From UBA1413 sp964461455 (lineage in GTDB: Bacteria > Bacteroidota > Bacteroidia > Bacteroidales > Prolixibacteraceae), in assembly GCA_964461455.1 (NCBI GenBank), contig CAYWUJ010000008.1, positions 17,383 to 81,382 on the forward strand: a stretch of DNA of 64,000 nucleotides, in the 5' to 3' direction. The number at the start of each line of letters is the position of its first letter. Positions within the stretch are counted from its first letter, which is position 1. The notes beneath the pieces are model-generated. The model was not told the origin of the DNA, ran no database searches, and saw nothing but the letters and a program-made list of their open reading frames with translations. Position numbers and translations under genes: made by a program. Shown piece by piece: positions 51,980 through 59,953 of the stretch.

Positions 51980-52079
51980 NNNNNNNNNNNNNNNNNNNNN
52001 NNNNNNNNNNNNNNNNNNNNNNNNNNNNNNNNNNNNNNNNNNNNNNNNNNNNNNNNNNNNNNNNNNNNNNNNNNNNNNN
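51980..52079. other. Assembly gap of exactly 100 N
   Basis: This is a placeholder-size gap with an identical 55-bp sequence on both sides. The contigs most likely overlap, so the true intergenic distance between the DUF5689 gene and the endonuclease gene would be about 160 bp. Apart from the duplicated sequence, nothing else is seen in 51877-52192. Confidence 0.95.
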
Positions 52080-52134
52080 CCCCGGAGCTGAAGCCCTGGC
52101 CCGTTCCGGTTCTTCACCCCGGGAATAAAGATTC
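52080..52134 (+). repeat. 55-bp sequence at the right edge of the assembly gap
   Basis: It is identical base for base to 51925-51979. It begins directly at the last N. Confidence 0.95.
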
Positions 52135-52192
52135 CGCAGGGCATGACCTGTTTACCCTCATGATGATCTATGATTAGCAATATTTGAAGAAC

Positions 52193-53266
52193 ATGAAGAG
52201 ACTCCTCCTTTTCCTGCTGCTGACCCGGGTGGCCCCGGGGCTGACCCTGCTGGCACAGCCCCCTGCCGGCTATTACCAGAGTGCCGGGGAATTGACGGGA
52301 CAGGAGCTTCAACAGGCCTTACACAATATTATCGACGAACATAAGATCTTGACTTATAGCGAATTGTGGGATGCCTTTAAAACCACCGATGCCCGTGATG
52401 ATGGCACGGTCTGGGACATCTATTCCGATATTCCCGGAAAGACGCCTCCCTATGTGTATCACTTTTCCGTTGACCAGTGCGGGAATTATGCCCGTGAAGG
52501 CGATTGCTACAACCGGGAGCACTCCTTTCCCAAGAGCTGGTTTGGCGATGCAGAACCCATGTACACCGACCTGTTTCATATATACGCCACTGATGGGTGG
52601 GTCAATAACAAGCGGGGCAACCTCCCTTACGGGGAGACGATGGCGCCCCGCTGGAGTTCCCTCAACGGCAGCCATTTGGGTCCCTCTTCCGTTCAGGGCT
52701 ATGCCGGAGATGTTTTTGAACCTGTCGATGAATACAAGGGAGACCTGGCGCGCACCTATTTTTACATGGCCACGCGCTATTACGGAGAGGGCAGTGCCTG
52801 GCCGGGCAGCGACATGGTCATGGGCTCGCAGCTGAAACCCTGGGCCCTGGCGATGCTCCTGAAATGGCATGAAAATGATCCCGTGAGCATCAAAGAGACC
52901 AGCCGCAACAATGCGGTCTACGCCCTGCAAAAAAACCGGAACCCCTTTATCGACCATCCCCGCTATGCCCTCCTGATCTGGGATCTGGCCAACGATTCCC
53001 CCCTTTCCGGGAACCCGGCGGCCCGGTTAACCCTCTGGCCCAATCCTGCCGCCAGTTTCCTGAACCTCAGAATTCAGGGTAACCCCTCACTGCCGCAAAC
53101 GGTCATCATCACCGATATGGCCGGATCGGAAGTCTTCAGGAGCCTCAGCCGCGAAGAAGAGCTCAAAATCGACATAAACCACTTCTCCCCGGGAGTTTAC
53201 GTGGTCAGGATCATCAGCACCCGTGAGAGCTTTTCCACCCCTTTTGTCAGGGTACCGGCACAATAA
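52193..53266 (+). CDS. T9SS-exported endonuclease I
   Basis: The protein has 357 residues from ATG 52193. A signal peptide ends at LLAQ. An Endonuclease I-family domain (about 30-270) carries the metal/catalytic motif GDCYNREHSFPKSWFG (His in NREH), DLFHIYATDGWVNNKRGNLP and GDLARTYFYMATRYY. Relatives are secreted non-specific nucleases such as E. coli EndA and Vibrio Vvn. The C-terminus is a T9SS sorting domain (LTLWPNPAASFLNLRI, VIITDMAGSEVFRS, FSPGVYVVRIIS). It would cut extracellular DNA or RNA and closes the candidate nucleic-acid locus. Confidence 0.92.
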   Translation: MKRLLLFLLLTRVAPGLTLLAQPPAGYYQSAGELTGQELQQALHNIIDEHKILTYSELWDAFKTTDARDDGTVWDIYSDIPGKTPPYVYHFSVDQCGNYAREGDCYNREHSFPKSWFGDAEPMYTDLFHIYATDGWVNNKRGNLPYGETMAPRWSSLNGSHLGPSSVQGYAGDVFEPVDEYKGDLARTYFYMATRYYGEGSAWPGSDMVMGSQLKPWALAMLLKWHENDPVSIKETSRNNAVYALQKNRNPFIDHPRYALLIWDLANDSPLSGNPAARLTLWPNPAASFLNLRIQGNPSLPQTVIITDMAGSEVFRSLSREEELKIDINHFSPGVYVVRIISTRESFSTPFVRVPAQ

Positions 53267-53301
53267 ACCCCGCTTACTGCGGCATGGCAGAAAGCGGGGT
53301 T
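53266..53301. terminator. Hairpin between convergent endonuclease I and tatA genes
   Basis: AACCCCGCTT and AAGCGGGGTT form a 10-bp stem starting at the stop codon. No T-run follows on either strand, so termination activity is uncertain. Confidence 0.4.
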
Positions 53302-53326
53302 ACGGGTACCTGAACACTTGTACCGA

Positions 53327-53515
53327 CTATTTTTCCTGATCTTTGGTCTCTTCCTGGGATTCTTCCTTGGTGGCTTTCTTGAATTCCTTCATCCCCTGGC
53401 CCAAACCTTTCATTAATTCGGGAATCTTTTTTCCTCCGAACAGCAACAGGGCAAGGGCGACGATCAGCACGATCTGCCAGGGCCCTACGACGCCGGCAAT
53501 GACAAACATATTCAT
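53327..53515 (-). CDS. tatA: Sec-independent protein translocase TatA/TatE subunit
   Basis: The protein has 62 residues. A short N-terminal membrane helix (WQIVLIVALALLLFGGKKIP) leads into the FGGKKIPELMKGLGQGMKEF amphipathic helix that marks TatA/E, then a charged tail. TatA forms the export pore for folded proteins. At least two Tat-signal proteins are in this window (9936 and 62320). The tatC gene is not here. A -7 box TATTTTTG is at 53538-53545 (minus). Confidence 0.93.
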   Translation of the reverse strand: MNMFVIAGVVGPWQIVLIVALALLLFGGKKIPELMKGLGQGMKEFKKATKEESQEETKDQEK

Positions 53516-53571
53516 AGCGGTGAGTTTTTATTTATTGCAAAAATAGCTTTTTTTTCAGTGCTTTCCTGTGG

Positions 53572-54900
53572 TCAGCGGAAAAGTTTCAGGATATCGTTGG
53601 CATTGGCATAGAGAACCAGGGCCAGCAACAGAAACATGCCGGTCATTTGGGCATATTCCATGAATTTCTCACTGGGTTTGCGCCGTGTGACCAGCTCAAA
53701 CAACAGGAACATCACATGGCCTCCATCGAGTGCCGGGATGGGCAGCAGGTTCATGATGGCCAGGATGATGGAGATAAAGGCCGTCATATTCCAGAAAGCA
53801 TGCCAGTCCCAGCTTCCCGGAAAAATGTTGCCGATGGTGATGAACCCTCCCAGTGACTCGTAGGCTTTGGTTTCGGGCATGAAGAAGAGCTTGAACTGCT
53901 TCAGGTAGTTGGAGGTGGTCTCCACGCCACGGGCAATACCTGCCGGAACCGACTCGAAAAAGCCGTAGCGGATGGTTTTGAATTCAAAGAGGTCGCTGTA
54001 ATTGACACTGTTCGAGATGCCGATCATGCCGTCTTCCCCCAAAACGACGGGGATATCCATGGGCTGACCGTTACGGACGATGCCCACGGTAACCTGGCTC
54101 CCCTTGCTGGCGGCCAGCACCTTCTGAAACTCATCGTGCCACTGGAACTGCTGCCCGTTGATGGCGGCGATCTCGTCCCCTTTCTGCAGTCCGGCATTCT
54201 TGCCGGGAGAATTCTTGGCAAAATCACCGATGGTAAAACTGAAGGGATAGCGGAGCCCAAAAAGCCCCTTGCTTTTCAACAGCAGAGCCAGGGATTCATT
54301 GGTGATGAGAATGTCGGTTTTCACGCCATCACGTTCCACCTGCACCGAAGTGGCCTTGTCGAGCACGATGGTGGGCACGATTTTGGCAAAATTATCCACC
54401 GGCTGGTTGTCGACCGAAAGGATTTTGTCGCCATTGCGGAAGCCCAGCTGCTCACCCGTCTCATCGACGACGACACCGTATTTCACACTTGACGTGGGCA
54501 GGTACTCTTCCCCCCAGGCATATAGGACTCCCACATAAATGAGGAAGGCGGCAATGAAATTCATCATGACTCCTCCCACCATGATCAGCAAACGCTGCCA
54601 TGCGGGCTTCGACCTGAATTCCCAGGGTTGCGCAGGCTGCTTCATCGCTTCCGTGTCCATCGACTCATCGATCATCCCCGCAATCTTCACATATCCTCCC
54701 AGGGGAAGCCACCCCACCCCGTATTCCGTATCTCCCCGTTTGGTCTTCCACAGGGAAAACCAGGGATCGAAAAAGAGATAGAACTTTTCAACCCGGGTCT
54801 TGAAGAGCCTGGCAAAGAGAAAATGCCCCAACTCGTGTATGACCACCAGCAGCGAAAGACTGAGAATAAGTTGAGCGGCTTTTATAAGTATTGATTCCAT
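53572..54900 (-). CDS. rseP: Site-2 intramembrane protease RseP
   Basis: The protein has 442 residues. The M50 zinc motif is HELGH (His22-His26) in the first membrane helix, with the third ligand in PALDGGHVMF (about residue 400). Two PDZ-like domains lie between (about 120-330: GEQLGFRNGDKILSVDNQPV and GKNAGLQKGDEIAAINGQQF). RseP cleaves anti-sigma factors and leftover signal peptides inside the membrane. It starts 8 bp after dxr. The order dxr-rseP is common in bacteria. Confidence 0.94.
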   Translation of the reverse strand: MESILIKAAQLILSLSLLVVIHELGHFLFARLFKTRVEKFYLFFDPWFSLWKTKRGDTEYGVGWLPLGGYVKIAGMIDESMDTEAMKQPAQPWEFRSKPAWQRLLIMVGGVMMNFIAAFLIYVGVLYAWGEEYLPTSSVKYGVVVDETGEQLGFRNGDKILSVDNQPVDNFAKIVPTIVLDKATSVQVERDGVKTDILITNESLALLLKSKGLFGLRYPFSFTIGDFAKNSPGKNAGLQKGDEIAAINGQQFQWHDEFQKVLAASKGSQVTVGIVRNGQPMDIPVVLGEDGMIGISNSVNYSDLFEFKTIRYGFFESVPAGIARGVETTSNYLKQFKLFFMPETKAYESLGGFITIGNIFPGSWDWHAFWNMTAFISIILAIMNLLPIPALDGGHVMFLLFELVTRRKPSEKFMEYAQMTGMFLLLALVLYANANDILKLFR

Positions 54901-54908
54901 ATTCTGAA

Positions 54909-56081
54909 TTAAAGATGTGCAAATTTACCTGAATTAATTAACAATTCTGTTTGGGTTCTGGTTTCGCTGTTGGTATGGATAAGATCGTCGAGTGATGGTT
55001 TTTTGACAAAGGTGGCGTTTTCGAGGATTTTGGCGATGATCATGGAAATGGCGGGGAAGCTGATTTTCTGGCTGAGGAAGGCTTCTACGGCGATTTCATT
55101 GGCGGCATTGAGGACGCAGGGGGTGTTTCCTCCCCTGGCGATGGCTTCGAAGGCCAGGGCCAGGTTGCGGAAATTCTCCATGTCGGGTTTTTCGAAAGTC
55201 AGGGAGGCCATCCGGGTGAAATCGAGGCGCGGAAAGTCATTGGCGATTCTTTCGGGCCACCCCAGGGCATAAAGGATGGGCATCCTCATATCGGGGGGAC
55301 CGAGCTGGGCCTTGACGGAACCATCACGGAACCGGACCATGGAGTGGATGATGGACTGGGGATGGACGATCACCTCGATGTCGCGCGGGGCGAGTCCGAA
55401 AAGCCAGTGGGCTTCGATCATCTCAAATCCCTTGTTCATCAGCGTGGCTGAGTCGATGGTGATCTTGGCCCCCATGTCCCAGTTGGGGTGGGCCAGGGCA
55501 TCGGCAGGGGTGACATGTGCCAGCTGATTGGCGCTCTTTCCCCGGAAGGGTCCCCCGGAACAGGTGAGCAGGATCTTCTCGGCAGGATTCATCACCTCTC
55601 CGGCAAGACACTGAAAAATCGCCGAATGTTCTGAATCCACGGGAAGGAGGTCCACCCCTTTTTCGCGTGCCAGCCGGGTGATGATCTCCCCGGCGACCAC
55701 CAAAGTCTCCTTGTTGGCCAGGGCGATGTCCTTGCCGGCTTCCACAGCCCTGACCGTGGGCAGCAATCCCGAATATCCCACCATGGCCGTGACCACCATG
55801 TCGACACTCTCCATGGCCGCCACATCGGCAATGGCCCCGGCCCCGGCAAATACCTTCACCGGAAGGTCTCCCAGGGCTTCCCTCACCAGAGGATATTTCT
55901 CCTCATTCCCGATGACCACCACGTTGGGCAGGAACTTACGCGCCTGGGCAATGAGAAGTTCCGTGTTGTTATAAGCCGTCAGCACTTCCACCTCAAAGCG
56001 GCCGGGATTTTTCTCCGCCACCTCGAGGGTTTGCCGGCCTATGCTGCCCGTAGACCCCAGGAGAGCTATTCTTTTCTTCAT
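54909..56081 (-). CDS. dxr: 1-deoxy-D-xylulose 5-phosphate reductoisomerase
   Basis: Dxr is the second enzyme of the MEP isoprenoid pathway and the first committed one. The 390-residue protein has the NADPH loop LLGSTGSIGRQTLEV (about 7-21), the metal/substrate region LLPVDSEHSAIFQCL (about 145-159), TCSGGPFRGKS, NWDMGAKITIDSATLMNKGFE-type segment (about 208-228, including the conserved Met-Gly-Lys pattern) and HPQSIIHSMV. It starts 5 bp after the M23 peptidase gene. Together with ispG it confirms the MEP pathway. Confidence 0.96.
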   Translation of the reverse strand: MKKRIALLGSTGSIGRQTLEVAEKNPGRFEVEVLTAYNNTELLIAQARKFLPNVVVIGNEEKYPLVREALGDLPVKVFAGAGAIADVAAMESVDMVVTAMVGYSGLLPTVRAVEAGKDIALANKETLVVAGEIITRLAREKGVDLLPVDSEHSAIFQCLAGEVMNPAEKILLTCSGGPFRGKSANQLAHVTPADALAHPNWDMGAKITIDSATLMNKGFEMIEAHWLFGLAPRDIEVIVHPQSIIHSMVRFRDGSVKAQLGPPDMRMPILYALGWPERIANDFPRLDFTRMASLTFEKPDMENFRNLALAFEAIARGGNTPCVLNAANEIAVEAFLSQKISFPAISMIIAKILENATFVKKPSLDDLIHTNSETRTQTELLINSGKFAHL

Positions 56082-56086
56082 GGTCG

Positions 56087-56968
56087 TCAGAATACGATGT
56101 ATTTTTCAGGATCGACAGGCTTCCCCTTATACCAGAGCTCAAAATGAAGATGGGGTCCGGTGCTCAGTTCTCCTGAATTGCCGATGATGGCAATGGCCTC
56201 GCCGGCTTTTACCGTCTCCCCGGTTCGTTTCAGCAGTTCTGCATTGTGCTTGTAGGCCGAAGTGAGGTTATTCTCATGCTGGATGTAGATCACGTTGCCT
56301 GTTTCCAGGGTCCAGCCCGAAAAGAGAACCGTACCCCCGAGCACCGCAGAAATCCTTGAATTGGGCTGCCCCACCAGGTCAACCCCGTAATGCTCCTTGC
56401 GGGCATCGAATTTATCGGTGATCAACCCTTTCACCGGAAGATAAAAATGGATCTTCTCGGGTGAATCTCCTGTTTCACGGAGGTTGTTGGCCGACAGGTT
56501 CAACCGCTCCTCCAGGATCTTATCCTGAAATACCGAATCGGCATTAATGGGTTTATACTCCTTTCGCCCCGTTTTGCCGGCCGCCACTGTGTCACCCGAC
56601 GACTCTTCCGTTGTCCTCCTGTCGTCGGGCATTCCCCCGGAAACCACCGCCCTGAGATCACTGAAAAACTTGTCCCTCAAGGCCAGTTCATTCTCCAGAG
56701 AATCGACCAGGAGCACATTTTTCAGTAACATCTCGCGGTATTCCTCACGGGGATATCCCGGGATGTACTCGCGCAGTGGCGTGGAGGCCACCAGGAAAAC
56801 CACCAGGAAAATCATAAAGGCCAGGGAAAGGCTTACGACCGTGAAAAGCTTCAGCGGCGTCAGCTTAAAGGTCCACTCCGACTGAAGTGTTGTATCGTTG
56901 TAAAAGATCAGACGGTACTTATTGCGTAGTTTCGCCGACCATTTGTTTCTGTTTTTCTTTTTTGACAT
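56087..56968 (-). CDS. M23-family peptidoglycan hydrolase/LytM-like protein
   Basis: The protein has 293 residues. A basic cytoplasmic N-terminus is followed by one membrane helix (about 35-62), then a helical linker, then a C-terminal LytM/M23 domain: ARKEHYGVDLVG (His and Asp ligands) and GPHLHFELWYKGKPVDPEKY (HxH). All metal-binding residues needed for activity appear present. The family cleaves peptidoglycan cross-bridges or activates other hydrolases. It is the first gene of a minus-strand operon with dxr and rseP, with a -7 box at 56987-56994. Confidence 0.9.
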   Translation of the reverse strand: MSKKKNRNKWSAKLRNKYRLIFYNDTTLQSEWTFKLTPLKLFTVVSLSLAFMIFLVVFLVASTPLREYIPGYPREEYREMLLKNVLLVDSLENELALRDKFFSDLRAVVSGGMPDDRRTTEESSGDTVAAGKTGRKEYKPINADSVFQDKILEERLNLSANNLRETGDSPEKIHFYLPVKGLITDKFDARKEHYGVDLVGQPNSRISAVLGGTVLFSGWTLETGNVIYIQHENNLTSAYKHNAELLKRTGETVKAGEAIAIIGNSGELSTGPHLHFELWYKGKPVDPEKYIVF

Positions 56969-56986
56969 CTTATTTTATGGAAGCCA

Positions 56987-56994
56987 CAAAATTA
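56987..56994 (-). promoter_or_regulatory. -7 box for the M23-dxr-rseP operon
   Basis: TAATTTTG on the minus strand, 18 nt before the start codon at 56968. Confidence 0.4.
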
Positions 56995-57100
56995 ACAAGT
57001 TTTGAACAAAAGGGTCCTTAACCCTCTGAAGGTGCGCCATATTTTCATAAAAATATTTGTTACAAGCCGAAACAACTGCTATTTTCGCAGTCTGGCCCCG

Positions 57101-57108
57101 TATTTTTG
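57101..57108 (+). promoter_or_regulatory. -7 box for the S46 peptidase
   Basis: TATTTTTG, 53 nt before the start at 57162. A near-match TATTTTCG lies about 22 bp further upstream. Confidence 0.4.
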
Positions 57109-57161
57109 GGGACTGTAAATCGAATCGATTTTATAAATCACTAATTGTCAGATTACTACAA

Positions 57162-59309
57162 ATGAGGAAATTTTTCATTCTTGGGGCACTGGTGGCTATG
57201 ATGGCTGTACCGGTGAAAGCCGATGAAGGCATGTGGCTGCCGTCGCTGATCCATAAGCTGAATATCGGAGAAATGCAGAAGACTGGGTTGAAGCTCACTG
57301 CGGAAGATCTTTACAGCATTAACCAGAGCAGCCTGAAGGATGCCGTGGTTCACATCGGCGGGTGTACGGCAGAAATGATTTCACCCGAAGGGCTGATGCT
57401 GACCAACCATCATTGTGCTTTCGGCGATATTCAGCGTCATTCGACGGTGGAGCATGACTATCTGCGTGATGGTTTCTGGGCCATGAGCCGCGAAGAGGAG
57501 CTTCCCAATCCCTCGAAGATAGCCCGTTTTCTCATCCGTGCCGAGGATGTCACCGACCAGGTGCTGGCGGGAGTAACCGAAGGGATGAGCTTTGCCGACC
57601 GTCAGAAGGCTGTGGCTGCCGCCATGGCCAAAGTAGAAGGCGAAGCCATTGCCAATACCCATTACCAGGCCCAGGTGACCAGTCTCTTCGAGTCGAATAA
57701 ATATTTCCTGTTTGTTTACGAGACTTTCCGTGATGTGCGGCTGGTCGGGGCTCCCCCGCAGTCGCTCGGTAAATTCGGCGGTGACACCGACAACTGGATG
57801 TGGCCCCGCCATACCGCCGACTTCTCCATTTACCGCGTTTATTGCGGTCCCGACGGAAAACCGGCACCTTACTCCAAGGATAATGTGCCCCTGAAGCCCC
57901 GCCATTTCTTCCCGGTCTCCATAAAGGGCGTGGTTGACGGCGACTATTCCATGGTCATGGGCTATCCCGGGCGCACCAACCGCTACCGCACCTCCACCGA
58001 AGTGCAGTCCACCATGGACATCACCAATATGATCCGTATCGATGTCAGGGAAAAGAAACTCGACATTATCAAGAAATACATGGAAACCAGCCAGAAGGCC
58101 AGGATCCAGTATGCCAGCAAATATGCCGGAAGCTCTAACTACTACAAGTACAGCATCGGCCAGAATGGCGGCCTGGAAAACCTCGACGTGATTGCCCGGA
58201 AAAAGGCCGAAGAAGAGGCTTTCACCCGCTGGGTCAACCAGACTCCTGCCAGAAAAGCCAAATACGGGAAAGCCCTGGATATGATCAACAGCGCCTATGC
58301 CGAAACCACCGATGATGTGGCCCAGGGTTACCTGACCGAAGCCCTTCTCCAGGGCCCCGAACTCTTCCTGATGGCTTACCGCACGCGTGCCCTCTACAAC
58401 CTGCTTGAAAATCCTGCCGAAAACGGCGATAAGATCAGGCAGGCTGCCGGCAGCATGAAGGAAATGCTGGAGAGCTTCTTTAAGGATTATGACGCGGCTA
58501 CCGACCAGAAACTGGCTGCCACCATGCTGAAACTCTATGCCGACAGGGTAGACCCGAAGTACCTTCCTGACTTCTATTCCACTATCCGTTCAAAATTCCG
58601 GGGCGATTATGCCAAATATGCAGCCAAATTGTTCACCGGCACCATCTTCAGCGACCAGGCAAAAATGGAGGCTTTCCTCAGCAATCCCGTGAAGAAGGTG
58701 CTCGACAAGGATATGGCCTTCAGGGCTTCCGGCGAAATCTTTGACATGATGCGCACGATCGCCGGGGAAAATGAAAAGTATGCCCTTCAGCTCGAAGAGG
58801 GGCGTCACCTGCTGGTGGCCGGACTGATGGAGATGCAGCCTGACAAGGTGTTCTATCCCGATGCCAACTCCACCATGCGGCTTACCTACGGTACCGTGGG
58901 CAGCTACAAACCCCAGGATGGCGTTATCTATAAGGAGACCACCACCGTGAAGGGATACCTCGAAAAGGAAATCCCCGGAGATGACGAATTTGACGTTCCC
59001 GCCCGGATGAAACAGATGATCCAGGCCCGCGACTTCGGAAGGTATGCCAACGAAAAGGGAGAACTTGAAGCCTGTTTTATCAGCAACAACGACATTACCG
59101 GCGGAAACTCGGGAAGTCCCGTTCTGAACGCCAACGGTGAACTCATTGGCATTGCCTTTGACGGCAACTGGGAAGCCATGAGCGGTGATATCGCCTTTGA
59201 ACCGGAACTCCAGCGTACCATCAGCGTTGACATCCGCTTCGTTCTTTGGGTCGTCGACAAATATGCCGGCGCGACCCATCTGATCGACGAAATGACTATT
59301 GTGGAGTAA
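57162..59309 (+). CDS. S46-family dipeptidyl-peptidase, DPP7-like
   Basis: The protein has 715 residues from ATG 57162, with a signal peptide (MRKFFILGALVAMMAVPVKA). S46 enzymes release dipeptides in the periplasm. The catalytic His84 is in TNHHCAFGD, an Asp is in the region GAPPQSLGKFGGDTDNWMW, and Ser650 is in TGGNSGSPV. The specificity residue 18 positions after the Ser is Gly668 (AFDGNWE). Gly here marks DPP7, which prefers hydrophobic P1 residues, while DPP11 has Arg. An intrinsic terminator follows. It fits the peptide-scavenging theme with the M28 and S37-type enzymes. Confidence 0.94.
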   Translation: MRKFFILGALVAMMAVPVKADEGMWLPSLIHKLNIGEMQKTGLKLTAEDLYSINQSSLKDAVVHIGGCTAEMISPEGLMLTNHHCAFGDIQRHSTVEHDYLRDGFWAMSREEELPNPSKIARFLIRAEDVTDQVLAGVTEGMSFADRQKAVAAAMAKVEGEAIANTHYQAQVTSLFESNKYFLFVYETFRDVRLVGAPPQSLGKFGGDTDNWMWPRHTADFSIYRVYCGPDGKPAPYSKDNVPLKPRHFFPVSIKGVVDGDYSMVMGYPGRTNRYRTSTEVQSTMDITNMIRIDVREKKLDIIKKYMETSQKARIQYASKYAGSSNYYKYSIGQNGGLENLDVIARKKAEEEAFTRWVNQTPARKAKYGKALDMINSAYAETTDDVAQGYLTEALLQGPELFLMAYRTRALYNLLENPAENGDKIRQAAGSMKEMLESFFKDYDAATDQKLAATMLKLYADRVDPKYLPDFYSTIRSKFRGDYAKYAAKLFTGTIFSDQAKMEAFLSNPVKKVLDKDMAFRASGEIFDMMRTIAGENEKYALQLEEGRHLLVAGLMEMQPDKVFYPDANSTMRLTYGTVGSYKPQDGVIYKETTTVKGYLEKEIPGDDEFDVPARMKQMIQARDFGRYANEKGELEACFISNNDITGGNSGSPVLNANGELIGIAFDGNWEAMSGDIAFEPELQRTISVDIRFVLWVVDKYAGATHLIDEMTIVE

Positions 59310-59327
59310 TTGATTTCTTTTTTCCAG

Positions 59328-59372
59328 AAGAGCAGGTGCCGGAGTTAGATTCTCAGGTACCTGCTCTTTTTT
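59328..59372 (+). terminator. Intrinsic terminator after the S46 peptidase
   Basis: AAGAGCAGGT (59328-59337) pairs with ACCTGCTCTT (59359-59368) and is followed by a T run. Confidence 0.85.
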
Positions 59373-59393
59373 CCAGGGTGCAAATATTCTATC

Positions 59394-59849
59394 ATGCCTG
59401 ACATTACGATTTATACCGACGGTGCTTCCCGTGGCAATCCCGGACCGGGGGGCTATGGCGTGATTCTCCTTTCAGGAAACCACAGAAAGGAGCTGTCGGC
59501 GGGATATACCCTCACCACCAATAACAGAATGGAACTGCTGGCCGTTATCGTGGCCCTGGAAGCCCTGAAAATCGAAGGTTCACGGGTGACCGTTTATACC
59601 GATTCGCGCTATGTCGCCGATGCCGTCACCAAACGATGGCTCTTCGACTGGGTTAAAAAAGAATTCCGGGGAAAGAAAAACCGCGACCTGTGGCTTCGTT
59701 TCCTGCAGGTTTACAAAAAACACGATGTGAAATTTGTATGGATCAAGGGGCATAACGACCATCCCCACAATGAGCGGTGTGACCAGCTGGCCGTCGAGGC
59801 TTCACAGCAACCCTTCCTCCTTCCCGACAGCGGATATCAGCCGGAATAG
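59394..59849 (+). CDS. rnhA: Ribonuclease HI
   Basis: RNase HI degrades RNA in RNA-DNA hybrids. The 151-residue protein has the four acidic catalytic residues: Asp9 (IYTDGASRGNPG), Glu47 (NNRMELLAV), Asp70 (VYTDSRYV) and Asp130 (NERCDQLAVEA), and the basic handle region (FDWVKKEFRGKKNRDLW). The length is standard and there is no extra hybrid-binding domain. Confidence 0.95.
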   Translation: MPDITIYTDGASRGNPGPGGYGVILLSGNHRKELSAGYTLTTNNRMELLAVIVALEALKIEGSRVTVYTDSRYVADAVTKRWLFDWVKKEFRGKKNRDLWLRFLQVYKKHDVKFVWIKGHNDHPHNERCDQLAVEASQQPFLLPDSGYQPE

Positions 59850-59953
59850 CCGGTTTTTTTGTGTCACCCCCCAAAGAAAAAGGGACACCGGAGGGTGACC
59901 TTTGCCCAAAGAGTGTTAATTTTAGGAACTTTCAACAGAATAATCCAGAACAG

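Noticed and set aside
51925..52134. A true biological 55-bp direct repeat
   Set aside because: The copies stop exactly at both edges of a placeholder-length N run, so an assembly overlap is the simpler reading.
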